Assembly: GCA_003545655.1 (NCBI GenBank)
Contig: DODJ01000072.1
Coordinates: 1 to 6,218 of the forward strand
Direction: 5' to 3'
Source of the DNA: Candidatus Saccharimonadota bacterium
Lineage (GTDB): Bacteria; Patescibacteriota; Saccharimonadia; Saccharimonadales; Saccharimonadaceae
Length of the DNA: 6,218 nt
The notes under the pieces are model-generated. The model was given only the letters and a program-made list of their open reading frames with translations, had not been told where the DNA came from and made no database searches. Below are positions 1 through 6,080 of this stretch, in pieces. The number at the start of each line of letters is the position of its first letter. Within the stretch, counting starts at the first letter, position 1. The translations under genes were made by a program, and so were the position numbers.

Positions 1-1218
1 TACGGAGTCGAGGGCTACATGAACGAGGCATTGAAGGGGGTAGACGGGCGACTTGAGACGGTGACAGATGTGAGTGACGTGCCGCTCACCATTGGAGATC
101 GAAATGTTCGCGAACAGGCCCAAGACGGGGATGATGTTGTACTTACTATTGATAGAAATATACAAGCAAAGGTTGAAGATGCGCTAAAATCGGGCGCTGA
201 ACGCACAGGGGCTGATGCTGCAAGCGCAGTAGTGATGGATCCAAATACTGGCCGTGTACTTGCAATGGCGAACCTGCCCGACTATAATCCGGCTGAATAT
301 TACACAGTAGAAGATATCGCACTATTTAATAATGCGGTAGTTTCAACCCCCTATGAACCAGGGTCGGTATTGAAAACCTATACCCTTGCAACCGGTATCG
401 ACAAGAACGTGATTAGGCCAGACACGACCTTTACTAACACCGACCGCATCGTGATTGGCCAGTGGACAATTCAAAATTACACCAAAGGTATTACGGGAAA
501 TATTACTATTCAAACCGCTCTTGAATGGTCGCTTAATACGGGCTTTGTTACTATTGGGCAGCGCCTTGGCGACGGAAGTAGTATTAACCAGGGCGCCCGT
601 ACTACTATGTATGAGTATTTTCACGATAGACTTGGGTTGGGCCAGCTGACGGGTATTCAACTTGCCAATGAAGCCCCTGGGACGCTAGCCTCGCCTGATT
701 CAACTGAAGGGAATGAAGTTAAATACGCCAATATTACTTTCGGTCAAGGTATGAATGCAACGATGCTTCAGGTGGTAACTGGGTTTAGTGCTATAGTCAA
801 CGGGGGTAATTTTTATACACCAACTATTATAAGCGGCACAATGGTAGACGGCGAATATAAGGCCGACGATCAAGCCGCCCCAGTGCGCACGGGGGTTGTC
901 TCGGCCGAAACTTCAGCAACCGTACGTGCAATGATGGAGGAGGCTCGTAGCAAGGCGTTTGCAGCCCAAGACAAGCCCGGCTATAGTATCGGTGGGAAGA
1001 CGGGTACTGCCCAGGTGGCAGTGCCGGGTGGCTACAGCGATACGGAAACGATCGGAAGTTACTTGGGATACGGGGGTACAGATACGCCAGAGTATGTCAT
1101 AATGGTAGCGGTATCAGGCAAAGATAAAACCTTTGGTGGTGCCTCCGATGCAATGCCGATATTTACTGATATTTCAAACTGGATGATTGACTACCTAAAG
1201 ATTCAACCGAAAGGATAA
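1..1218 (+). CDS. ftsI: FtsI-type class B penicillin-binding protein (septal transpeptidase), 5' end cut by window
   Basis: Septal peptidoglycan D,D-transpeptidase that cross-links the glycan made by FtsW, acting outside the membrane. The visible 405 residues hold the three penicillin-binding motifs in order: SVLK in YEPGSVLK (catalytic Ser codon 364-366), SLN in EWSLNTG (529-537) and KTG in GGKTGTAQ (997-1005). The reading frame is open from base 1. The residues before the first ATG (base 19) read YGVEGY and continue into MNEALKGVDG, which matches the pedestal motif of class B PBPs (YGLEGYY..L.G.DG). The true start and the membrane anchor therefore lie upstream and ATG 19 is internal. The family is usually 550-600 residues, so roughly the first 150-200 are missing. 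No PASTA domain follows the transpeptidase domain. The paralogue PBP2/MrdA is the alternative, but the mraY-ftsW-murG neighbours favour FtsI. It ends 6 nt before mraY. Confidence 0.95.
   Translation, partial: YGVEGYMNEALKGVDGRLETVTDVSDVPLTIGDRNVREQAQDGDDVVLTIDRNIQAKVEDALKSGAERTGADAASAVVMDPNTGRVLAMANLPDYNPAEYYTVEDIALFNNAVVSTPYEPGSVLKTYTLATGIDKNVIRPDTTFTNTDRIVIGQWTIQNYTKGITGNITIQTALEWSLNTGFVTIGQRLGDGSSINQGARTTMYEYFHDRLGLGQLTGIQLANEAPGTLASPDSTEGNEVKYANITFGQGMNATMLQVVTGFSAIVNGGNFYTPTIISGTMVDGEYKADDQAAPVRTGVVSAETSATVRAMMEEARSKAFAAQDKPGYSIGGKTGTAQVAVPGGYSDTETIGSYLGYGGTDTPEYVIMVAVSGKDKTFGGASDAMPIFTDISNWMIDYLKIQPKG
1210..1215 (+). promoter_or_regulatory. Ribosome binding site of mraY
   Basis: AAAGGA lies across the last two codons of ftsI, 9 nt before the mraY ATG. 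Placing the site inside the preceding gene suggests translation of the two genes is coupled. mraY is in the same frame as ftsI and cannot extend upstream past the ftsI stop at 1216-1218, so this site and ATG 1225 fix the start. Confidence 0.65.
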
Positions 1219-1224
1219 CCACCC

Positions 1225-2262
1225 ATGCAACTTGTCACTGAAGCCTTGAACGACGCAATCCTTAGGACGTTTATTCTGAGTGTACTCGCGTTCCTATTAG
1301 CGATGCTCCTGACGCCAGTGTACACCTTTGTCGCGTACCGATATAAGTTTTGGAAACGCCAGCGTACAGAGAGCACCACTGGTGAGCAGCTTAAGGTGTT
1401 TACAAAGCTTCATGCTGATAAATTTAAGCGCAATATTCCTACTATGGCAGGGATGGTGTTTGTACTAGCAATTGTGGTAGTTACTATTTGTTTTAACCTT
1501 GATAGGCGTGAAACTTGGCTACCGCTTGCAGCGCTTGCTGGTGGGGCGGTAGTGGGGCTTATTGACGATATTATCAATATTCGCGGTAAAGGTAAGGGTG
1601 TTGCCGGGCTTCGCTCGCAGTTGAAATTCCTGATGATTACTGGAATTGGTGTGGTACTTGGGTGGTATTTCTTCAATCGGCTTGATGTCACTGCTGTAAC
1701 GGTGCCCTTTATTGGCGAATGGAATCTGGGCTGGCTGATTGTTCCATTGTTTGCTTTTGTCGTTGTAGCCACGGGTAATGCGGTGAATATTAGCGATGGG
1801 CTTGATGGGCTTGCCGGGGGGCTCGCAGCAATTGCGTTTGGAAGCTTTGGGGTTATTGCACTTATGCAGGGGAATGCGCTGATTGCGGGGTTCTGCTTTA
1901 CCGTGGTAGGGGCGTTATTGAGCTATCTTTGGTTTAACATTTATCCGGCGAGGTTCTTTATGGGCGATGTAGGGAGTTTTGCGTTAGGTACCTCCTTGGG
2001 AGTTGTTGCCATGCTCACGGATTCACTTTTCATCCTGCCTATCATTGGGCTGGTGTTTGTGCTTGAAGCCGGCTCGAGCCTTATTCAAATTTTTAGTAAG
2101 AAAGTATTCAAGCGAAAAGTGTTTATTTCCGCGCCCATTCATCACCACCTAGAAGCGATCGGCTGGCCGGAAACGAAGGTGACGATGCGCTTTTGGGTTA
2201 TTGCAGCAGTCACTTCATTTGTAGGCGTACTTATAGCTCTTGCTGGGGGAATTGTTTCGTAA
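1225..2262 (+). CDS. mraY: Phospho-N-acetylmuramoyl-pentapeptide transferase (MraY)
   Basis: Integral membrane enzyme that transfers phospho-MurNAc-pentapeptide from UDP to undecaprenyl phosphate, giving lipid I. The 345 residues fit the family length (about 320-360). Recognisable family motifs in order are PTMAG (72-76, usually PTMGG), the Asp pair in GLIDDIIN (D114-D115), GLRSQLKFLMI (128-138), NAVNISDGLDGLAGG (185-199), FMGDVGSFALG (245-255, conserved Asp 248) and the His-rich loop APIHHHLEAIGW (303-314). About ten hydrophobic segments are spread along the chain, beginning near residue 12 and ending near 343. WecA-type enzymes share the Asp motifs, but the PTMxG and HHHLE motifs and the dcw setting make MraY the clear choice. 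ATG 1225 follows ftsI by 6 nt with an AAAGGA site. The stop TAA shares its last base with the ATG of ftsW. Confidence 0.97.
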   Translation: MQLVTEALNDAILRTFILSVLAFLLAMLLTPVYTFVAYRYKFWKRQRTESTTGEQLKVFTKLHADKFKRNIPTMAGMVFVLAIVVVTICFNLDRRETWLPLAALAGGAVVGLIDDIINIRGKGKGVAGLRSQLKFLMITGIGVVLGWYFFNRLDVTAVTVPFIGEWNLGWLIVPLFAFVVVATGNAVNISDGLDGLAGGLAAIAFGSFGVIALMQGNALIAGFCFTVVGALLSYLWFNIYPARFFMGDVGSFALGTSLGVVAMLTDSLFILPIIGLVFVLEAGSSLIQIFSKKVFKRKVFISAPIHHHLEAIGWPETKVTMRFWVIAAVTSFVGVLIALAGGIVS

Positions 2263-3542
2263 TGACAAGGGCGGGCATGCGCGAGCGGCGCACGGCTCAG
2301 GCTGAAGGGGTGGTACGCAAGCATCATCCCGATCGACTCATTCTTGTGTTCACCCTCATTTTAATGCTTGTAGGGTTGTTGATTATTTACGCTATTGGGC
2401 CACAGCGGGCAAATCTCATGAACGCTATATACGATTATGCGTACTCAGATAATTACTTCTTCATTAAGCAGCTTGTTAGTTTTGGCCTAGCGCTTGGGGC
2501 GTTTTTTGCTATGGCGTCAATACCGTATAACTGGGTATTAAAGCACGGTACGAAGGTGCTTTGGGTGGGGTTTATCGCCTCGTTTGGGCTTGCTCTTGCG
2601 TACTGGTTTGGGGCCGTCGAGGCTACAAACGGCGCGGCGCGGTGGATTGAACTAGGCCCGTTAGGAAGTATCCAGCCGTCTGAGATACTTAAGTTTGGCC
2701 TATTACTGTATCTGGCGGTTTTTTTGGGTGTGCGAGCGAAGGACGGGAAGATAAATGACGTACAGGGGACATTACTTCCAGTGGCGGCGATTACCGGCCT
2801 TGCTATGCTTGTGGTGATTGTTATACAGCGCGATCTCGGCACGGGTATCTCTTTAACAGCGATTGTCGCAACTATGCTATATGTGGCGGGCATAAACAAG
2901 AAGATTATCCTCGCCTTAGGTGCCGTTCTACTGGTTGCGGGGCTACTGCTTATTTTCACCTCGCCTCACCGCGTAGAGCGGGTTATGACGTATCTACAAG
3001 GGGACAGCACCTCTACAAGCGACGATGAGTCGTATCATATCCAGCAAGCTAAAATTGCCCTTGGGAGCGGCGGCGCATTTGGTGTGGGCATTGGGAGTAG
3101 CGTTCAGGCCTCTGGATATCTCCCAGAGTCGATGAATGACTCAATCTTTGCGATTATCGGTGAAACATTTGGATTTATCGGAACAGTCTCGTTGATAGCC
3201 GTGTTTGTCGCGCTGCTTATGCGGCTTTTAAGGGTAATGGACTTCCTTGTAGATTTACGGCTTAAACTTTTGGTTGCTGGTGTCTTCGGTTGGCTGGCGG
3301 CACATGTTATTCTTAATATAGCCGCTATGATTGGTATTTTCCCACTTACCGGAATAACCCTACCACTTCTTAGCTATGGGGGCACAAGTATGCTGTTTAT
3401 GACCGCTGCCCTTGGGCTGGTATATCAGTTATCACGATATACCGTTCATCCATCACGAATAAAGGAGGTATCAAGCCATGAAAATTCTCGCAGTCGGCGG
3501 GGGGTCGGGCGGACACGTTACGCCGGTCGTCGCAGTTCTTAG
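2262..3542 (+). CDS. ftsW: FtsW, SEDS-family septal peptidoglycan glycosyltransferase
   Basis: Polytopic SEDS protein that polymerises lipid II at the septum together with FtsI. From ATG 2262 it has 426 residues and about ten membrane segments. Family signatures are NGAARWIELG...QPSEILKFG (123-145), QRDLGTG (189-195), QQAKIALGSGGAFGVGIG (261-278), YLPESMNDSIFAIIGETFGFIG (286-307) and PLTGITLPLLSYGGTSML (361-378). Asp293 in SMND aligns with the Asp reported as essential for SEDS polymerases. The frame is open upstream to an ATG at 2193, but that lies deep inside mraY. ATG 2262 overlaps the mraY stop (TAATG), and ATG 2277, preceded by AAGGG at 2267-2271, is a possible alternative. RodA is a paralogue, but the dcw position argues for FtsW. 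The last 65 nt overlap murG and add an Arg-rich tail (residues 406-426, seven Arg). Confidence 0.95.
   Translation: MTRAGMRERRTAQAEGVVRKHHPDRLILVFTLILMLVGLLIIYAIGPQRANLMNAIYDYAYSDNYFFIKQLVSFGLALGAFFAMASIPYNWVLKHGTKVLWVGFIASFGLALAYWFGAVEATNGAARWIELGPLGSIQPSEILKFGLLLYLAVFLGVRAKDGKINDVQGTLLPVAAITGLAMLVVIVIQRDLGTGISLTAIVATMLYVAGINKKIILALGAVLLVAGLLLIFTSPHRVERVMTYLQGDSTSTSDDESYHIQQAKIALGSGGAFGVGIGSSVQASGYLPESMNDSIFAIIGETFGFIGTVSLIAVFVALLMRLLRVMDFLVDLRLKLLVAGVFGWLAAHVILNIAAMIGIFPLTGITLPLLSYGGTSMLFMTAALGLVYQLSRYTVHPSRIKEVSSHENSRSRRGVGRTRYAGRRSS
3461..3469 (+). promoter_or_regulatory. Strong Shine-Dalgarno site of murG inside ftsW
   Basis: AAAGGAGGT is a nine-base match to the usual anti-Shine-Dalgarno tail of 16S rRNA, 8 nt before ATG 3478. 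It lies within the ftsW reading frame. It is the best ribosome binding site in the window and sets the murG start, so murG can initiate on its own while ribosomes are still finishing ftsW. Confidence 0.85.
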
Positions 3543-4629
3543 AGAGCTTCGCCAGCTTCAGCCTGATGTTGAGCTTCGCTTTTGGTGCGATACAAAGTTT
3601 GCTCCTCAGGCGCGTTCGATAGTAGGCGCGTATGACGACACGATTCCGGTAGATACGGTCGTGGCAGGCAAACTGCGTCGGTATCATCATCTAACACTAC
3701 TACAGCATTTCTTGTGGCCGTCGCTTATGGGAAAGAACATAGTTGATTTCTTCAAGGTAGTCGGTGGGTTCTTCCAGAGCCTCTATAAATTGGTGGTGTG
3801 GAGGCCTGATATTGTTTTTACGAAAGGGGGGTACGTGTGCCTTCCGGTGGGTATAGCGGCTCATGTACTACGAATACCTCTTGTTATCCATGATTCTGAC
3901 GCTCACCCTGGCCTGACAAACCGCATTCTATCTCAGTGGGCAACGGCTATTGCAACAGGGGCGCCACTGGAATATTATCAATATCCAAAAGAAAAAAGCC
4001 ACTACGTAGGGATCCCTATTAACGACGCATTCCATCCGTACACCGCAGACGAACAGCGAAAAGCGAAAGAAGAGTGGGGTGTAGACCCCGACAAACCACT
4101 TCTTGTGGTGACAGGAGGGGGGTTGGGCGCGTATCGGCTTAACAATGCGGTTGTCTCGGTGTTACCAAAGCTTAAAGAGAAGCTGTCCGTGGTACTTGTT
4201 GCTGGTGCGAGCCACTACGAAAGCCTACGTAAGGAGTTTCCTAGTGATACAAAAAATTTCCAGTTACATGCGTTTATCAATAATATGCCACGGCTACTTG
4301 GCGCGGCGGATATTGTCATAACCAGGGCTGGAGCAACGACCATCCTAGAGCTTGCGGCGCTAGCAAAACCCACCATTCTGGTGCCGAATGCGGCGTTAAC
4401 GGGCGGGCATCAGTTAAAAAATGCTGCTGTCTATGGTGATGCGCAGGTGGCACTTGTGCTTGACGAGGATGAAATGATAGAGGATACCTCACTTTTGCTC
4501 AATGCCGTACAGTTTTATCTGTCGGATGCCAAGACGACGCGCGCTATGGCGAAACGTTTTGGAAAATTTGCCAAACCCCATGCCGCAGCGGATATGGCTA
4601 AGCTTATCCTGTCGACGTACAGTAAGTAA
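3478..4629 (+). CDS. murG: UDP-GlcNAc:lipid I N-acetylglucosaminyltransferase (MurG)
   Basis: GT28-family glycosyltransferase that adds GlcNAc to lipid I on the inner face of the membrane, giving lipid II. The 383 residues fit the family (about 350-380) and form two Rossmann halves. The N-terminal half has the Gly-rich loop GGGSGGHVTP (7-16) with the conserved His13, then FTKGGYVCLPVGIAAH (114-129) and HDSDAHPGLTNRIL (138-151), where most MurG proteins read HEQNAVPGLTNR. A hydrophobic patch around 71-106 may contact the membrane. The C-terminal half has LLVVTGGGLGAYRLN (208-222), MPRLLGAADIVITRAGATTILELAAL (270-295; Glu291 aligns with the donor-binding Glu of E. coli MurG) and VPNAALTGGHQLKNA (302-316). 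The start is fixed by AAAGGAGGT 8 nt upstream. The gene overlaps ftsW by 65 nt and ends 18 nt before ftsQ. The changed donor loops suggest a lineage variant rather than a different enzyme. Confidence 0.95.
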   Translation: MKILAVGGGSGGHVTPVVAVLRELRQLQPDVELRFWCDTKFAPQARSIVGAYDDTIPVDTVVAGKLRRYHHLTLLQHFLWPSLMGKNIVDFFKVVGGFFQSLYKLVVWRPDIVFTKGGYVCLPVGIAAHVLRIPLVIHDSDAHPGLTNRILSQWATAIATGAPLEYYQYPKEKSHYVGIPINDAFHPYTADEQRKAKEEWGVDPDKPLLVVTGGGLGAYRLNNAVVSVLPKLKEKLSVVLVAGASHYESLRKEFPSDTKNFQLHAFINNMPRLLGAADIVITRAGATTILELAALAKPTILVPNAALTGGHQLKNAAVYGDAQVALVLDEDEMIEDTSLLLNAVQFYLSDAKTTRAMAKRFGKFAKPHAAADMAKLILSTYSK

Positions 4630-4631
4630 GG

Positions 4632-4637
4632 TATAAT
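4632..4637 (+). promoter_or_regulatory. Candidate -10 element just before ftsQ
   Basis: A perfect TATAAT sits in the 18-nt gap between murG and ftsQ, ending 10 nt before ATG 4648. Transcription would begin around 4643-4648, giving little or no 5' leader. A weak -35 candidate, CTGTCG (4609-4614), matches TTGACA at three of six positions with a 17-nt spacer. No Shine-Dalgarno site lies at a usable distance from this ATG (AAGG at 4628-4631 is 16 nt away), which fits leaderless expression. The call rests on sequence only. Confidence 0.5.
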
Positions 4638-4647
4638 AAGCATAACC

Positions 4648-5568
4648 ATGTTTTCAAAGCGCTCTCACTCATCTGGCGAGGACACCCCGCGCCGTCGCCG
4701 GGTAGCTTCTTCGGGTGAGTCTACTAATCGCGTACCTTTGGCTTCAGGGCAGTATCGCCGAAACCAGACGCTAAGCAGCTATAAGCACGCTACGCATGAT
4801 GACTCTGAACGACAAAAAGCACACACGCTTACGAGACAGCGTCGAAAGCTTGGGGGTACCCTATTAATCGTATTTGGTGCGGTTGTCTTCTTGTCGCTAC
4901 TGCTGTGGCAGCTTATCGCCCAGGTGCATATCACAAGTTCTACGAAGCAATTGGCGGCTCCATTCGAGTCGGCTCGATACGAAGAGGTCGTCCATCAGTA
5001 TTTTCTTCTTAACCCTGCACAGCGGTTGAAGTTTCTTCTTAACGAGGAGTCACTCAATAGCTTTGCTGCCGCCCAATTACCAGAGCTTGAGGCGATTACC
5101 CTGAAAGGGACTCCTGGTATCGCCGAGGCGGACTTTTCGGTGACCTTCCGTACCCCTGTTGCTGGGTGGCAGATACACGGGCAACAGTATTATGTTGATG
5201 CGAGCGGGGTAGTGTTTGAGCGCAACTATTACGCCGCCCCTGACGTACAGGTGGTTGACGAGAGTGGTGTTCGCCCAGAGCAGGGGATAGTTGTTGCTGG
5301 AAGTCGCCTTCTGGCATTTCTCGGAAAAATTGTCACCGAAGCAGGGGAGAGGGGGTACGTTGTTTCTAGGGCGGTGCTTCCACAAGACACCACTAGGGAG
5401 ATGGACATTTATGTTACCGCAACGACAACTCGCGTGAAACTTTCAATCGACAGGGGAGCAGGGGAGCAAGCCGAGGATATGCAGCGCGCCCTACAGTATC
5501 TACAAGAACATGGCCAGGTGCCTGAGTATGTTGATGTGCGTGTTGAAGGGCGGGCTGCGTATCGATAA
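4648..5568 (+). CDS. ftsQ: FtsQ/DivIB-like divisome protein, single membrane segment
   Basis: Bitopic division protein expected to hold the FtsW/FtsI complex in the divisome. It has 306 residues. Residues 1-67 are hydrophilic, rich in Ser, Arg and His (RRRR at 15-18), and probably disordered in the cytoplasm. One membrane segment follows at about 69-91 (LGGTLLIVFGAVVFLSLLLW). About 215 residues then lie outside: a probable POTRA-like part (about 95-168), then WQIHGQQYYVDASGVVFE (174-191), the FtsQ pattern W..G..Y.VD..G.VF, and a C-terminal YVDVRVEGRAAYR (294-306) like the IDLRVPGxVAVR ending of FtsQ. The identification rests on these motifs, the topology and the position after murG, since FtsQ sequences diverge widely. 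The frame is shared with murG, so no start exists upstream of 4648. It seems to be the last gene of the operon, because a hairpin follows 17 nt after its stop. Confidence 0.82.
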   Translation: MFSKRSHSSGEDTPRRRRVASSGESTNRVPLASGQYRRNQTLSSYKHATHDDSERQKAHTLTRQRRKLGGTLLIVFGAVVFLSLLLWQLIAQVHITSSTKQLAAPFESARYEEVVHQYFLLNPAQRLKFLLNEESLNSFAAAQLPELEAITLKGTPGIAEADFSVTFRTPVAGWQIHGQQYYVDASGVVFERNYYAAPDVQVVDESGVRPEQGIVVAGSRLLAFLGKIVTEAGERGYVVSRAVLPQDTTREMDIYVTATTTRVKLSIDRGAGEQAEDMQRALQYLQEHGQVPEYVDVRVEGRAAYR

Positions 5569-5585
5569 GGCGTAGGGGTGATAAC

Positions 5586-5610
5586 TAGCACCAAGCATGG
5601 CTGGGTGCTA
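5586..5610 (+). terminator. Probable operon-end hairpin after ftsQ
   Basis: TAGCACC (5586-5592) pairs perfectly with GGTGCTA (5604-5610). After one A-G mismatch, AGC (5594-5596) pairs with GCT (5600-5602) around the loop ATG, giving ten base pairs in all. It lies 17 nt after the ftsQ stop, where a terminator is expected. A run of T is missing: AAAGCGC follows, then a 23-nt all-pyrimidine tract. It may therefore be a weak or factor-assisted terminator, or an end-protecting hairpin. Confidence 0.5.
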
Positions 5611-5689
5611 AAAGCGCTTCTCTTCCCCTCTCCTCCTTTGCCTACCCGATGTTCTATTTTTGTTCTTATTATGTGTGTCACCGAAAAAA

Positions 5690-5705
5690 GTATATTAAAA
5701 TATAC
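5690..5705. repeat. 16-nt AT-rich palindrome, possible operator
   Basis: GTATATTAAAATATAC is a 7-nt inverted repeat around AA. It is nested inside a second inverted pair, TCACC (5678-5682) and GGTGA (5711-5715). It lies about 50 nt upstream of the TATAAT at 5754. A dimeric regulator site or an RNA hairpin would both fit, and no specific regulator is recognised. Confidence 0.45.
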
Positions 5706-5715
5706 AAGTAGGTGA

Positions 5716-5755
5716 AAGTCAAAAAGTGGAGAAGTGGGGTGGTGGGAGAGTCGTA
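5716..5755 (+). repeat. Run of 8-nt direct repeats upstream of a -10 element
   Basis: Five consecutive 8-nt units read AAGTCAAA, AAGTGGAG, AAGTGGGG, TGGTGGGA and GAGTCGTA. The third and fourth bases are GT in all five units and AAGT begins three of them. Units two and three differ at one base. The last unit overlaps the TATAAT. The array occupies the place of a -35 hexamer, and no TTGACA-like sequence is seen there, so it may be a set of activator or repressor sites. The G-rich part (5728-5746) could also form a two-layer G-quadruplex. Confidence 0.5.
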
Positions 5756-5759
5756 TAAT
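5754..5759 (+). promoter_or_regulatory. Candidate -10 element in the intergenic region
   Basis: A perfect TATAAT in the context GTATAAT, as before ftsQ. There is no recognisable -35 and no extended -10 (TCG where TGN would be). Transcription would start near 5766 and run rightward through at least 450 nt of non-coding sequence to the window edge. The match could be chance in AT-rich DNA, but the direct repeats ending on it make a promoter more likely. Confidence 0.4.
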
Positions 5760-5792
5760 CAATTGAGAAAAAAGCAAATACGGTGCTTGGAG

Positions 5793-5801
5793 TGTGGATA
5801 A
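5793..5801 (-). other. Perfect DnaA-box 9-mer
   Basis: TGTGGATAA on the + strand is TTATCCACA on the minus strand, identical to the strongest DnaA-box consensus. It lies about 27 nt downstream of the start expected from the TATAAT at 5754. I find no second good box nearby; the next best is TTATCTAGA at 5881-5889 (7 of 9). A single box suggests a DnaA-regulated promoter or a titration site rather than an origin, and it could be chance. Confidence 0.4.
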
Positions 5802-5836
5802 CTTGTTGCTTATGACAAAATATACAACAATACTTT

Positions 5837-5868
5837 CACGTATGCCCAGGCTACTGGTGGGCGGCGTG
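5837..5868 (+). other. Potential RNA hairpin
   Basis: CACG (5837-5840) pairs with CGTG (5865-5868), and GCCCA (5844-5848) with TGGGC (5858-5862), with a small internal loop TAT/GG. This nine-pair GC-rich stem stands out in AT-rich surroundings and lies within the transcript expected from the 5754 promoter. An alternative inner pairing, CCAG with CTGG around GCTA, is possible. Confidence 0.3.
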
Positions 5869-5931
5869 TATGTACGTTAATTATCTAGATGGATAGTGTA
5901 CTGGCAAGAGGAATTATTACTATAAGCAGCA

Positions 5932-5954
5932 GTTACTCCCCTGTAGGGGTGAAC
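5932..5954 (+). other. Second potential RNA hairpin
   Basis: CCCC (5938-5941) and GGGG (5946-5949) enclose the loop TGTA. The stem extends as C with G and GTT with AAC, past a T-T mismatch and one bulged A. It is about 64 nt downstream of the previous hairpin in the same low-G+C stretch. There is no T run after it, so it is not a typical terminator. Confidence 0.3.
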
Positions 5955-6034
5955 ATAGACGTATGTGTACTCATCTTATTTTGTATATATGTATGACGTA
6001 AAAGATATATTTTCAGACGTTAAGTCTATTGCAT

Positions 6035-6080
6035 GACAATCTGTGTAACTCTTATTTGTTTTATTGTCTCGCCTTTTTTT
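6035..6080 (+). terminator. Weak terminator candidate ending in seven T
   Basis: GACAAT (6035-6040) pairs with ATTGTC (6063-6068), and 5 nt later there is a run of seven T (6074-6080). The 22-nt loop and the AT-rich stem make this a poor intrinsic terminator. It is listed because it would close a transcript of about 310 nt starting near 5766 that contains both hairpins above. Confidence 0.2.

Noticed and set aside
19..21. ATG at 19 as the start of the ftsI product
   Set aside because: The frame is open to base 1, and the preceding codons read YGVEGY, part of a conserved class B PBP motif, so this Met is internal.
284..289. TATAAT inside ftsI
   Set aside because: It lies within well-conserved coding sequence with no start codon or gene downstream in a suitable position, so a chance match is likely.
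2193..2261. Upstream ATG 2193 as the ftsW start
   Set aside because: It lies within the conserved C-terminus of mraY and would add 23 residues with no FtsW similarity. ATG 2262 overlaps the mraY stop and fits the operon.
5649..5711. 20-residue open frame after the terminator
   Set aside because: Too short, no ribosome binding site, and it ends across the palindrome and repeat region.
5409..5777. 122-residue open frame on the minus strand
   Set aside because: It is mostly antisense to ftsQ, has low-complexity composition and no recognisable domain, and its start lies in the AT-rich region with no ribosome binding site.
5812..5880. 22-residue open frame starting MTKYTTILSR, possible leader peptide
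   Set aside because: No ribosome binding site at a usable distance and no attenuator-like codon run. It overlaps the hairpin at 5837-5868, so chance is the simpler reading.
5889..5996. 35-residue open frame with a hydrophobic C-terminus, starting MDSVLARG
   Set aside because: There is no Shine-Dalgarno site and no promoter directly ahead of it, and it spans a hairpin. An open frame of this length is expected by chance.
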